Assembly (NCBI RefSeq): GCF_018128965.1 | Contig: NZ_JAAEDH010000010.1 | Coordinates: forward strand, 1 to 64,000 | Direction: 5' to 3' | From: Plastoroseomonas arctica | GTDB taxonomy: Bacteria > Pseudomonadota > Alphaproteobacteria > Acetobacterales > Acetobacteraceae | DNA length: 64,000 nucleotides | Part shown: positions 47,959-56,815 of the stretch, piece by piece | How the letters are laid out: every line of letters starts with the position of its first letter | Numbering within the stretch: position 1 is the first letter of the stretch | Position numbers and translations under genes: made by a program | The notes under the pieces: model-generated | Seen by the model: the letters and a program-made list of their open reading frames with translations, nothing else | Database searches by the model: none | Told to the model about the DNA's origin: nothing

Positions 47959-48719
47959 TTCCCGAAGGTCGTGACGATCGCCACATCCGTCGCGTCGCGC
48001 CCGCGTGCCATCAGGATGCGCCCGATCCGCGGGGTGTTGTTGCGCGCATCAAAAGTGTGCCAGCGATCATCGAGGTAGACCTCGAACCAGGCGGCGAAAT
48101 CCATCGGGCCATAGGGCGGCAAGGTGCCCATGTCGCCCAGGTAGCCGGTGCAGTAGCGCGCGGGGATGTTCAGGCAGCGGCACAGCGTGACGGCGAGATG
48201 GGCATAGTCGCGGCAAACGCCGCGCCGCTCCTCAAAGGCTTCCGACGCGGTGCGCGTCGCCCGCGCATGCTCGTAGCCGAAGGTGATGTGGTTGTGCACG
48301 TAGTCGCAGATGGCCTGCACCATCGGCCAGCCGCGCACGCCGGTGCCGAACAGCGACCAGGCAGTGTCCGACAGCCGGTCCGTGTCGCAGTAGCGGCTGC
48401 CCAGCAGGTAGACCAGGAACTCGTCCGGCAGCCCCTCGACCGGGCGCTGCCAGGCGGCCGGCATGATCACATCCGGGGTGCCGGGATCGTTCACCAGGAT
48501 GCTGGTCGAGATGGTAAGCCGCCCGGGCGGTGCGACGATGCGCGTGCAGCGATTGCCGAAGCTGTCGAAATAGTGCCGCGAGGGCACCGGCGGGTCAAAG
48601 CGCTCCACCGCCGGGCCGATCAGGTCCGGCTCGCGCGACGGGTGCGGATTCACCATCAGCAGCATGGGCGTGGGTTGTGCGCAGTCGTAGGTAATCTGGC
48701 AGCCGGCGGCGATGCGCAT
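47910..48719 (-). CDS. Transglutaminase-like cysteine peptidase family protein
   Basis: A 269-residue cytosolic protein with an N-terminal beta domain and a transglutaminase-like core. The catalytic triad motifs are visible: cysteine in FEERRGVCRDYAHLAVTLC, histidine in DDRWHTFDARNN and aspartate in the same DARNN. Members are usually predicted peptidases or amidases of unknown substrate, often linked with circularly permuted ATP-grasp genes, which are not seen here. The ATG at 48719 gives MRIAAGCQITYDC, the usual start; the open frame extends upstream without support. Confidence 0.88.
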   Translation of the reverse strand: MRIAAGCQITYDCAQPTPMLLMVNPHPSREPDLIGPAVERFDPPVPSRHYFDSFGNRCTRIVAPPGRLTISTSILVNDPGTPDVIMPAAWQRPVEGLPDEFLVYLLGSRYCDTDRLSDTAWSLFGTGVRGWPMVQAICDYVHNHITFGYEHARATRTASEAFEERRGVCRDYAHLAVTLCRCLNIPARYCTGYLGDMGTLPPYGPMDFAAWFEVYLDDRWHTFDARNNTPRIGRILMARGRDATDVAIVTTFGNCMLSGFTVFTDEVTG

Positions 48720-49139
48720 GGGCGGTAATCCTTCGGGATGGCGGTGGCGTTCGTGAGCGTGGTTCCGCGATGCGGCAGGCGAACTGGTCGGCAAGGCCGG
48801 CGCCTTGCGCGCCATAGGGTCATGTAGGGGTTTGTCGGCGAGGATCGGGAGGCGGTCACTCCAAGGGGCGGCGGTCGGCTATGGCAACCCGCGGCGCGCC
48901 GGGCAAGGATCGGTCCGCCCGGCTGCGGCGGGAACGATCAGGAGGGGAGGGCAGTCCGGCCGATAAAGCGTGGCTCGTGGGTTTGGTTTCAGATGCGGCC
49001 GAAAACGCCGGCCGCGGATTGTCGCGACGCACGAAAGCGATCGATCATGTAAGCAGTTCCCGTGCCAGACGCATCCCCAGCGTTGGATCGTGCTAAAGGC
49101 GCGCTGTGCCGGCCGCGACCGGCTGGCCTGAAGACGAGC
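48720..49139. other. Intergenic region, no gene recognised
   Basis: This 420-bp gap separates the transglutaminase gene (minus) and the RNA methyltransferase gene (plus), so it must hold both promoters. The only open frames in it are short shadows without ribosome-binding sites. AGGAGGGGAGGG occurs at about 48940, but no start codon opens a credible frame after it. I see no hairpin terminator or repeat. Confidence 0.5.
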
Positions 49140-50252
49140 ATGACAACGGACGAATTCGACATCTTCCTCGCAACCGCGCCGGGCCTCGAGGCCATGCTCT
49201 GCGCGGAGGTGCGCGGCAAGGGGTTCAAGCAGCCCAAGGGCGTCCCCGGCGGCGTGGTCACCCGCGGCGGCTGGCCGGAAGTGTGGCGGGCGAATTTGTG
49301 GCTGCGCGGCGCCGGGCGCGTGCTGGCGCGCATCGACGCCTTCCACGTGACCCACCTCGCGCAGCTTGATGCCCGCGCCCGGCGCGTGCCCTGGGACTCG
49401 GTGCTGCGCCCGGACGTGCCGTTCCGGGTCGAGGCCGCCTGCGCATCCTCGCGCATCTACCATTCGGGTGCCGCGGCCGAGCGCGTCGCCACCGCGATCC
49501 GCGAGACCCTCGGCGCGCCGCAATCGGAGGAGGACGCCATCCTGGTGCGCGTGCGCATTGAGGATGACCATTGCACCATCAGCGTCGATACCTCGGGCGA
49601 GCCGCTGCACAAGCGCGGCTACAAGCAGGCGGTCAACGCCGCGCCGATGCGCGAGACGATGGCCGCACTGTTTCTCCAGCAATGCGGCTATGACGGGCGC
49701 GAGCCCATGCTCGACCCGATGTGCGGCTCGGGCACCTTCGTCATCGAGGCCGCCGAGATCGCCGCGCGCCTCAATCCCGGCCGGGCCCGTGCCTTTGCCT
49801 TCGAGCGCCTCGCCACCTTCGACGCCGAGACCTGGGCGCGGATGCGCGGCGTCAGGCGGGAGCCGCTGCCGCCGCAGGGCTGCCATGGCAGCGACCGTGA
49901 CGCAGGTGCGGTGGCCATGAGCATGGCCAATGCCGAGCGCGCCGGCGTGGCCGAGATCACCGCGTTCCGCCAAGCCGCGATCAGCGACGCCACGCCACCG
50001 GGCGACCGGCCGGGGCTGGTGATCGTGAACCCGCCCTACGGCAATCGCCTGGGTGACGGCGCCGCGCTGCTGCCGCTGTATCAGGCGTTCGGCAACGTGA
50101 TGACGCGCCGCTTCGCCGGCTGGCGCGTCGGCATCATCGCCTCCGACGCGCGCCTCGCCCAAGCCACCGGGCTGCCCTTCCTGCCGACCACGCCGCCGGT
50201 GCCGCATGGCGGGTTGCGGGTGACGCTGTACCAGACTGGCCCGCTGGCCTGA
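49140..50252 (+). CDS. THUMP-domain class I SAM-dependent RNA methyltransferase (RlmL-like)
   Basis: A 370-residue enzyme with an N-terminal THUMP RNA-binding domain (residues 1-~150, beginning MTTDEFDIFLATAPGLEAML) and a Rossmann methyltransferase domain. SAM-binding motif I is LDPMCGSGTFVIEAAEIAAR and the catalytic N6/N2-type motif is VNPPYGNRLGDG. It resembles the RlmL half of the 23S rRNA G2445 methyltransferase, without the RlmK half. The ATG at 49140 was chosen because family members begin at that point; the frame upstream to 49062 has no ribosome-binding site. Confidence 0.9.
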   Translation: MTTDEFDIFLATAPGLEAMLCAEVRGKGFKQPKGVPGGVVTRGGWPEVWRANLWLRGAGRVLARIDAFHVTHLAQLDARARRVPWDSVLRPDVPFRVEAACASSRIYHSGAAAERVATAIRETLGAPQSEEDAILVRVRIEDDHCTISVDTSGEPLHKRGYKQAVNAAPMRETMAALFLQQCGYDGREPMLDPMCGSGTFVIEAAEIAARLNPGRARAFAFERLATFDAETWARMRGVRREPLPPQGCHGSDRDAGAVAMSMANAERAGVAEITAFRQAAISDATPPGDRPGLVIVNPPYGNRLGDGAALLPLYQAFGNVMTRRFAGWRVGIIASDARLAQATGLPFLPTTPPVPHGGLRVTLYQTGPLA

Positions 50253-50323
50253 GCGGAAGGATCGGCGGGAACGATGGGCGACCTCGCGCGTTGCGATATC
50301 GCATGACGGAAGGAGCGATCGGC

Positions 50324-50530
50324 ATGACCAAGGAGTTGAAGCCTGGAGACGCGGTCAGCTGGAAAAGCCACGGCGGCACCGCGCACGGCAAGGTGGTGCG
50401 CAAGGTGACCGAGCGCACTCGGATCAAGGGCCACGAGGTCGCCGCCTCGCCTGACAATCCCGAACTCATCGTCGAGACGGGCAATGGCGCGAAGGCCGCG
50501 CACAAGCCGGGCGCGCTGACCAAGGAATAG
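50324..50530 (+). CDS. DUF2945 (HVA/Tudor-like) small protein
   Basis: A 68-residue soluble protein beginning MTKELKPGDAVSWKSHGGTA and containing HGKVVRKVTERTRIKGHEVA and ASPDNPELIVETGNGAKAAH, the complete DUF2945 (hypervirulence-associated Tudor-like) domain. It is predicted to be an SH3/Tudor barrel. AGGAG at 50311-50315 lies 8 nt before the ATG at 50324, so the in-frame ATG at 50303 is probably not used. Function is unknown. Confidence 0.88.
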   Translation: MTKELKPGDAVSWKSHGGTAHGKVVRKVTERTRIKGHEVAASPDNPELIVETGNGAKAAHKPGALTKE

Positions 50531-50642
50531 TCGGGACTTTGTCACCGACCGCCCCGCCCTGTTCACCGCCGCGCTGATCTGGGGCGGCGACACGGTCAAG
50601 GCCGGGGCGGACCGCATGGTGAAATCGCTCGACAAGGGATGA
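50517..50642 (+). pseudogene. Start-less coding fragment after the DUF2945 gene
   Basis: The frame from 50517 to TGA at 50640-50642 reads DFVTDRPALFTAALIWGGD and VKAGADRMVKSLDKG with nearly every third base G or C, as in the real genes here. No ATG, GTG or TTG with a ribosome-binding site opens it, and an upstream TGA closes it. It looks like the 3' end of a lost gene or a small gene whose start was destroyed. I do not recognise the family. Confidence 0.35.
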
Positions 50643-50772
50643 TGGTGGTGGCTAAGCCACCGTCCTCGCCTGGGCCTGGACGCTGACGGGCCGACTTTCG
50701 CGGGTCGTGGCTATGAACGCGCCCGCGCCGCCGACCGATCACCGCATGCCGCGCACAGGCGCAGGAGCCACC

Positions 50773-51780
50773 ATGGCCCAGAAACCCACCGTCCTCGTCA
50801 CCGCAGCGAAGCTCGCCCCGGAGGCGGTCGCGATGCTCGAGGCGGTGGGGTACGCGGTGCCCTGCACGTCGGGCTATCCCGGCGAGGCGGAGCTGCTCGC
50901 CGCCATCGCCGAACATCGCCCTATCGCGATGCTGCACCGCCAGGGCCTCATCACGGGCACCATCATGGACGCGGCAGCACCTGCGCTGCGCGTCATCGCC
51001 CGGCACGGCGCCGGGGTGGACGGGATCGACCTCGCCGCCGCCGAGGCGCGTGGGCTGACGGTGACGCGGGCCGCGGGCGCGAATTCACGCTCGGTCGCGG
51101 AGCACGCCATGGCGCTGATGCTCGCGCTGCTGAAGGACCTGCCCTCGGTCGCCTCGGGCATGCGCGAGGGGCTGTGGGAGAAGACCTCGCGGATGACGCG
51201 CGACGTGGATGGTGTATCGCTCGGCATCGTCGGCTACGGCGCGATCGGGTCCAAGGTCGCGCGCTTTGCGGAGGCCTTCGGCATGCGCGTCGCGGTGCAT
51301 GACCCGCTGCTGCCGCCGGGCCCGCTGCCGGGGCCTGGCGAGCGCGTCGAAGACCTGCGTGTGCTTCTGGCGCGCTCGGACGTGCTCTCGCTGCATTGTC
51401 CACTGGATGCGAACACGCGCGGGATGATCGGCGCCGCCGAGCTGGCCGCCCTGCCGAGCGGCGCCATCCTGGTCCACACGGCCCGCGGCGGCATCGTGGA
51501 CGAGGCCGCGCTGCTCGCCGCCCTCGATGCCGGGCACGTCGCCTGGGCCGGCATCGACGTATTCGCGAAGGAGCCGCTGGAGGTCGAGAGCCCGCTGCGC
51601 GGCCATCCCCGGGTGCTGTCCACGCCGCACCTCGCTGCCAACACGCCGCGCGGCGCGGTGGGCATGGCGACCGGCGCCGCCGAGAGCATCGTCGCCGTCC
51701 TTGCCGGGCGGCTGCCGGCGCTTGAAGGCGCGGTGGTGATTCCCGGCGGCCTCGCCGCTGCCCGCGCCTCCGCCCCCTGA
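50773..51780 (+). CDS. D-isomer specific 2-hydroxyacid dehydrogenase
   Basis: A 335-residue NAD(P)-dependent dehydrogenase. The nucleotide motif is LGIVGYGAIGSKVARFAEAF. The catalytic arginine lies in LVHTARGGIVDEAALLAALD, the glutamate in IDVFAKEPLEV and the histidine in LSTPHLAANTPRG. It interconverts a D-2-hydroxyacid and a 2-ketoacid, or acts like phosphoglycerate dehydrogenase. GCAGGAG precedes the ATG at 50773. A Bug receptor gene starts 33 nt after its stop on the same strand, so the pair may import and oxidise the same hydroxyacid, which is inference. Confidence 0.9.
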   Translation: MAQKPTVLVTAAKLAPEAVAMLEAVGYAVPCTSGYPGEAELLAAIAEHRPIAMLHRQGLITGTIMDAAAPALRVIARHGAGVDGIDLAAAEARGLTVTRAAGANSRSVAEHAMALMLALLKDLPSVASGMREGLWEKTSRMTRDVDGVSLGIVGYGAIGSKVARFAEAFGMRVAVHDPLLPPGPLPGPGERVEDLRVLLARSDVLSLHCPLDANTRGMIGAAELAALPSGAILVHTARGGIVDEAALLAALDAGHVAWAGIDVFAKEPLEVESPLRGHPRVLSTPHLAANTPRGAVGMATGAAESIVAVLAGRLPALEGAVVIPGGLAAARASAP

Positions 51781-51813
51781 GTCCCCCGCAGTCCTTTCCC
51801 GAAAGACCACGTC

Positions 51814-52791
51814 ATGAGCACGCAGGCCTTCCTCACCCGTCGCGGCGCCATCGCCGCGAGCGTCGCGACCCTCGCCGCGCCGGCCTTGGCGCAACCCGCC
51901 TGGCCCGCCGCGCGGCCGATCGAGGTGATCATCGGCTTCGCGCCTGGCGGCGGTACGGATGTGATGGTCCGCGCGCTGGCGCAGATGCTGCTGCCCGAGA
52001 TCCCCGGCGCCAATTTCGTCGTCGTGAACCGGCCCGGTGCCGGCGGCGAGACCGCCTACGTGGCGCTGCAGTCTGCGCGGCCGGATGGCTACACGCTCGG
52101 CACCATCAACACGCCCGGCTACGTCTCGCTCGGCGTCCAGCGCCGGGTGCGCTACGACACCGCGCAGATCCGCCTCATCGCGCGCCTGGTCGACGACCCC
52201 AGCGCCTTCGTGGTGCACCGCGATTCCCCCTACCGCTCGCTGCGCGACCTGGTGGACGCGGCCAAGCGCCGGCCCGGGACGATCAGCGTCGGCTCCTCGG
52301 GCATCGGCACCGATGATCATCTCGGCCTGACGCTGTTCGAGGCAGTGTCGGGCACCGAATTCATCCATGTGCCCTTCGCGGGCGCGGGTCCGGTGCGTAA
52401 CGCCGTGCTCGGCCGGCAGATCGACATTGCCGGCATCAACCTGGGCGAGATGGGCATGGTCGGGGAGACGAACCCGCTGCTGCGCGCCATCGCCGGCATG
52501 GGCGAGCGCCGCTGGGAGCTGATGCCCGACGTCCCCACCTTCCGCGAGGAAGGTTTTGATGTGCTGATGAGTTCCGAGCGCGGTCTCGGCGCGCCGCGCG
52601 GCATCCCTGACGAGATCGCGACGCGGCTTGAACAGGCCATCGCGAAGGTGATCGCGACGCCCGAGTGGGCGGAGCGGGTGCGCCAGCTCGAGCTCGCGAT
52701 GGCGTACCTGCCGGGCGCGGCCTGGGAAGCGCAGCTTCCGGTGCAGCTCGCGCGCTACCGGCAGATCTGGCAGCGAACCCCCTGGCAGTGA
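51814..52791 (+). CDS. Tripartite tricarboxylate transporter (Bug family) substrate-binding protein
   Basis: A 325-residue periplasmic receptor with a signal peptide (LTRRGAIAASVATLAAPALA, cleavage near LAQPA). Bug motifs: IEVIIGFAPGGGTDVMVRAL, VNRPGAGGETAYVALQSARP, DGYTLGTINTPG. It follows the 2-hydroxyacid dehydrogenase gene with a 33-nt gap, and its stop is 4 nt from the convergent kdpE stop. No TctAB is present. It is the fourth Bug receptor of the window. Confidence 0.93.
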   Translation: MSTQAFLTRRGAIAASVATLAAPALAQPAWPAARPIEVIIGFAPGGGTDVMVRALAQMLLPEIPGANFVVVNRPGAGGETAYVALQSARPDGYTLGTINTPGYVSLGVQRRVRYDTAQIRLIARLVDDPSAFVVHRDSPYRSLRDLVDAAKRRPGTISVGSSGIGTDDHLGLTLFEAVSGTEFIHVPFAGAGPVRNAVLGRQIDIAGINLGEMGMVGETNPLLRAIAGMGERRWELMPDVPTFREEGFDVLMSSERGLGAPRGIPDEIATRLEQAIAKVIATPEWAERVRQLELAMAYLPGAAWEAQLPVQLARYRQIWQRTPWQ

Positions 52792-52795
52792 GGCC

Positions 52796-53485
52796 TCAGG
52801 CGACCTCTTCCAGCAGCCGGTAGCCGACCCCGGGCTCGGTGCGCAGCAGCCGCGCCGCCTCGCCCAGCTTGGCGCGCAGCTGGCCGACATAGACGCGCAG
52901 GTACTGGTTGTCCTCGACATGCGCCGGACCCCAGACCTCGGTCAGCAGACGTCGCTGCATCACCACCCGCCCGAGGTCGCGCGCCAGCGCCGCGAGCAAG
53001 TCCCATTCGCGCGGGGTGAGGGAGAGTTCCACACCGGCCACGCGCGCGACGCGCCGCTCCAGATCCACCTGCAGCGGCCCGGTGGTGACGATGGGCGACG
53101 GCACCTCGCTCAGCAACGCGCGCCGGGTCTGCGCGCGCAGCCGGGCGAGCAGCTCGGCCAGTCCGAACGGCTTCTCCACATAGTCATCGGCGCCGGCATC
53201 GAGTGCCGCGACCTTCTCCGCCTCGCGGTCGCGGGCGGAGATGATGATGATGGGGACGGCGGAGAAGGCGCGCAGCCGGGCCAGCGCCTCCTTGCCATCC
53301 ATGTCGGGCAGCCCGAGGTCGAGCAGCACGCAGGCCGGCCCGCGCGCAGCGGCCAGGCGCAGGCCCTCCCGCGCGGTCTCGGCCCGCAAGGGTGCGTAGC
53401 CGGCGGCTTCCAGCGCCGGGCCGAGGAAGCGGTGGATCTGCGGCTCGTCGTCGATGACGAGGATGGACAGCGGCGCCGCTGTCAC
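52796..53485 (-). CDS. kdpE: KdpE response regulator
   Basis: A 229-residue OmpR-family regulator. The receiver domain has ILVIDDEPQIHRFLGPALEA, the phospho-acceptor Asp56 in CVLLDLGLPDMDGKEALARL and the switch lysine in DDYVEKPFGLAELLARL. The winged helix includes LTPREWDLLAALARDLG and ends TEPGVGYRLLEEVA. It is phosphorylated by KdpD under potassium limitation and activates kdpFABC. Its start overlaps the kdpD stop (ATGA), and it is the last gene of the kdp operon. Confidence 0.94.
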   Translation of the reverse strand: MTAAPLSILVIDDEPQIHRFLGPALEAAGYAPLRAETAREGLRLAAARGPACVLLDLGLPDMDGKEALARLRAFSAVPIIIISARDREAEKVAALDAGADDYVEKPFGLAELLARLRAQTRRALLSEVPSPIVTTGPLQVDLERRVARVAGVELSLTPREWDLLAALARDLGRVVMQRRLLTEVWGPAHVEDNQYLRVYVGQLRAKLGEAARLLRTEPGVGYRLLEEVA

Positions 53486-56169
53486 TGCGGGAAGCGCAGC
53501 GTGATACGGGTGCCACGCCCAGCCGCGACGGGGCTTTCGGCGGCGATCCGCCCGCCCATCGCCCCCACGAGGCCACGGCAGATCGACAGGCCGAGCCCCG
53601 ATCCGGCCACCACGCGATCGGTGCGCGCGGCGCGGAAGAAGGCGTCGAAGATGCGCGGCAGGTCCGCGGCCGGGATGCCCGGCCCCTCATCCTCGACGGT
53701 GAGCATCACGTCCGGCCCCTCGCGCCGCGCGGCGAGCGTCACCGCGCCATCGGGGGCGGAGTATTTCAACGCATTGTCCAACACATTCTCCAGCACGCGG
53801 TCGAGCAAGGTGGCGTCGAGGCGGGGACTCGGCAAGCCATCCGGCACGGTGCAGGTGACGCTGCGTCCCGCATAGGACTGCCGCGCATGCGCCGCCGCCT
53901 CGCGCAGCACGGCGCCGAGATCGACCGGGTCGCGTCGCGGCACCACCTGCCCGGTCTCGAGCCGCACGATGTCCAGGATCGCGGACATCCACCGCGCAAG
54001 CCGCGTCGCCTCCTCCTCGATAGTGGTGAGCAGGTCGGACCGCGTCGCCTCGGTGAGTGCGGCGCTGGAAACGCGCAACGTCTCGGCGGCGCCGCGGATG
54101 GCGGTGAGCGGCGTGCGCAAATCATGGCCGAGGCTTGTCAGCAGCGCGGTGCGCAGCGCCTCGGCCTGGCCATGGGCGCGGGCATTGGCGGCGGTGTCGG
54201 CCAGACGGGCGCGTTCGAGCGCGACCGCCGCCTGGTCCAGCAGCGCCTCCAGCGCACGATCCGCCTCGGGGTCGGGCGCCTCGCGCTCGGGCCGCAGGCC
54301 CAGCAGGCCAAGCATGGCGGGGCTGCCCTCGCGCGAGGCGGTGAGCGGGATGAAGCGCCAGGCGCTGGTGGGCAAGGTCGCGGTGCCGCGCCCGGCGGCG
54401 CGCCCGTTCGCCAGGGCCCAGCGCGCGGCGGCCATCGCGCCGTCATCAGGCATCGCGTCCGGCGGGCTCGCCGCGCGCAGCACCGGCTCGCCATCGCTGG
54501 CTCCGTCGGGGGCGAAATGCCCGGGCAGGCTGGCGGCGAGCGCGGCATCCAGCGGCAGCAGCAGGCAGGCGGGACCACCGGTGATGCGCGCCGCCTCCTC
54601 CACCACCGCCATCTGCAGTTCCGACATCGAGGCCTGGGCGTTCAGTCGTCGCGACAATGCCGTGAGCCGGCGCAGCGCGGCGAGCCGTGCCGCCGCCGCG
54701 CGCACATTGCGCCCGAGCCGCCCGGTGGTGCCGGTCAGCAAGGCCGCCACGACACCGAACACGACCACGCCCAGCACATCCTGCGCCGAGGCGATCGCCA
54801 GCGTGTAGCGCGGCGGCAGGAACAGGAAGTTCCACGCCGCAAAAGAGAGCACCGCGCCGATGCCCGCCTGCATCGGCCCGAGCAGGGCGGCCAGCGCGAC
54901 AACGGCGCAGAGATAGACCATGCCGAACGCGGCATCCGGCACGTCACCGTCGAGTGCGAGGCAGACCAGCGTCGCGGCACCCACCAGAAGCGGCAGGAAC
55001 AGCCATGCGACCCAGGCCGGCAGCGTGCGCGGCACGGCCAGGGGTCGCGACGCCGCCTGGCTTGGCACGATGTGGAGGGAGAACTCGCCGGCCTGGCGCG
55101 CCAGGGTGGCAATCAGCGTGCGGCTCAGGACGCGCCGCCACCAGGGCGGATTGCCGCGGCCCAGCACGATGTGCGTCGCATTGTGCGCGCGGGCATGCGC
55201 GAGCACCGCGGCGGGCAGGTCGGTTGCGGCGGTGACGTCGGTCTCCGCACCCAGCGCCTGGGCGAGCGCCATCCCCGGACCGGGGTCCGCATCCTGGCCC
55301 GGCTGCTCGACATGCAGTGCAAGCAGCGGGGCGTGCAGCGCATCGGCGATGCGCCGCGCCTGCTGCAGAACGGGCTCGGCCGCGGCACCGCCCGGGATCA
55401 GCGCCAGCACGCGGTCGCCCACCGGCCAGGGGCCGGAGACGGCATTGCGCCGCATCCAGGCGGTGACATCGGCGTCGACGCGGTCGGCGGTGCGGCGCAG
55501 CGCCAGTTCGCGGAGCGCCGCCAGCGCTCCCTCCTTGAAGAAGCCGCGCATGGCACGCTCGGCCTGCTCAGGGCGATAGATCTTCCCCGCGCGCATGCGC
55601 TCCAGCAGTTCGGCGGGCGGGATGTCGACCAGCTCCACCGCATCGGCACCCTTCAGCACGGCGTCGGGCACCGTCTCGGCCACCCGCACGCCGGTGACGC
55701 GCGCGACGGCCTCGGCGCTGCTCTCCAGGTGCTGGACGTTGACCGCGGTCCAGACCTCGATGCCGGCGTCGCGCAGCTCCTCCACATCCTGCCAGCGCTT
55801 GGGGTGGCGGCTGCCCGGAGCGTTGGTGTGGGCGAGTTCGTCGAGCAGCAGGATGCCAGGCCGCCTGGCGAGTGCGGCGTCAAGGTCGAATTCCTGAATG
55901 ACCTGGCCGCGATAGGCGATGGCGCGCAGCGGCAGCCGGGGCAGGTCGCCGATGGCGGATTCCGTCTCGGCGCGGCCATGCGTCTCGACCAGGCCGATCA
56001 GCACGTCCTGTCCAGCCTGGTGCACGCGGCGCGCCTCGGCGAGCATTTCGACTGTCTTGCCGACGCCCGGGGCAGCGCCCAGGAACACCTTGAGCCGCCC
56101 CCGGCCCTCGCGCGCGGCGAGGTCCACGAGCGCATCAGGGTCGGGGCGGCGGGGTTCGCTGTCCTGCAT
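53482..56169 (-). CDS. kdpD: KdpD sensor histidine kinase
   Basis: An 895-residue KdpD with the full domain set. The N-terminal KdpD domain has Walker A GAAPGVGKT (residues 31-39) and LLLDELAHTNAPGSRHPKRW; then a USP-like domain (THIVLGRGNPPWWRRVLSRT), four membrane segments (residues ~415-510), a GAF domain and the kinase core. The H box is SLGHDLRTPLTAIRGAAE, the N box LENVLDNALKYSAPDG, and GSGLGLSICRGL closes it. It senses low potassium or turgor and controls KdpE. ATG at 56169 gives MQDSEPRRPDPDALV; the frame upstream of it has no support. Confidence 0.95.
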   Translation of the reverse strand: MQDSEPRRPDPDALVDLAAREGRGRLKVFLGAAPGVGKTVEMLAEARRVHQAGQDVLIGLVETHGRAETESAIGDLPRLPLRAIAYRGQVIQEFDLDAALARRPGILLLDELAHTNAPGSRHPKRWQDVEELRDAGIEVWTAVNVQHLESSAEAVARVTGVRVAETVPDAVLKGADAVELVDIPPAELLERMRAGKIYRPEQAERAMRGFFKEGALAALRELALRRTADRVDADVTAWMRRNAVSGPWPVGDRVLALIPGGAAAEPVLQQARRIADALHAPLLALHVEQPGQDADPGPGMALAQALGAETDVTAATDLPAAVLAHARAHNATHIVLGRGNPPWWRRVLSRTLIATLARQAGEFSLHIVPSQAASRPLAVPRTLPAWVAWLFLPLLVGAATLVCLALDGDVPDAAFGMVYLCAVVALAALLGPMQAGIGAVLSFAAWNFLFLPPRYTLAIASAQDVLGVVVFGVVAALLTGTTGRLGRNVRAAAARLAALRRLTALSRRLNAQASMSELQMAVVEEAARITGGPACLLLPLDAALAASLPGHFAPDGASDGEPVLRAASPPDAMPDDGAMAAARWALANGRAAGRGTATLPTSAWRFIPLTASREGSPAMLGLLGLRPEREAPDPEADRALEALLDQAAVALERARLADTAANARAHGQAEALRTALLTSLGHDLRTPLTAIRGAAETLRVSSAALTEATRSDLLTTIEEEATRLARWMSAILDIVRLETGQVVPRRDPVDLGAVLREAAAHARQSYAGRSVTCTVPDGLPSPRLDATLLDRVLENVLDNALKYSAPDGAVTLAARREGPDVMLTVEDEGPGIPAADLPRIFDAFFRAARTDRVVAGSGLGLSICRGLVGAMGGRIAAESPVAAGRGTRITLRFPQ

Positions 56170-56224
56170 CCCGCGCACTATAGTCGGTCGCGGCCCTGGG
56201 TGGGCCCTCCGCCGTTCGTGGCGT

Positions 56225-56812
56225 TCAGCGTGGCACCGGGGCCGCGCCTCCCGGCGTGCCCTGGGCAACGGCCTGCGACTGCACCTCGAGCGCGAGGTTG
56301 AGGCGCAGCACGTTCACGCGCGGCTCTCCGAACAAGCCGAGTTCACGACCCTCGACGGCCTGCTCCACCAACGCCAGCACGCGCGCCGGCGGCAGGCTGC
56401 GCGCGGTCGCGACGCGGGGCACCTGGGCGCGGGCGTTCTCCGGGCTGATGTGCGGGTCGAGGCCCGAGCCGCTGGCGGTCGCTGCGTCGGCGGGGACGTC
56501 GCGGCCACCGGCCACGCGCTCGGTCACGGCGGTGAGCAGCGCGGCACTGGTCGGGCCAAGCTGCGATGCGGCCGAAGACGTCGCGTCGTAGGGCGCTGCC
56601 GAGGTCGCCGACGGCCGGCCCTGGAAGAAGCGGTCATCAGAAAAATTCTGGCCAATCAGGGCGGAGCCGACCACCTGGCCGTCGCGCCGGATGAGGCTGC
56701 CGCCGGCCTGGCCCGGCATCACCGCACCGGCGACGAATGTCATGCCGAGCGGCACGGCGACGCCGAGGAGCAGCGTGAAGCCGAGCAGCAGGGAGAGAAG
56801 GGGGCGCAACAT
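56225..56812 (-). CDS. kdpC: Potassium-transporting ATPase subunit KdpC
   Basis: A 195-residue subunit with one N-terminal membrane helix (LLSLLLGFTLLLGVAVPLGM) and a periplasmic domain containing GSALIGQNFSDDRFFQGRPS, ATASGSGLDPHISPENARAQ and a C-terminal RVNVLRLNLAL. KdpC helps assembly of the KdpFABC complex and ATP affinity. It follows kdpB with a 3-nt gap and precedes kdpD by 55 nt. Size and motifs are typical. Confidence 0.95.
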   Translation of the reverse strand: MLRPLLSLLLGFTLLLGVAVPLGMTFVAGAVMPGQAGGSLIRRDGQVVGSALIGQNFSDDRFFQGRPSATSAAPYDATSSAASQLGPTSAALLTAVTERVAGGRDVPADAATASGSGLDPHISPENARAQVPRVATARSLPPARVLALVEQAVEGRELGLFGEPRVNVLRLNLALEVQSQAVAQGTPGGAAPVPR

Positions 56813-56815
56813 GGT

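Noticed and set aside
49062-49139. A 26-residue N-terminal extension of the RNA methyltransferase
   Set aside because: It has no ribosome-binding site, and the THUMP domain begins right after the ATG at 49140.
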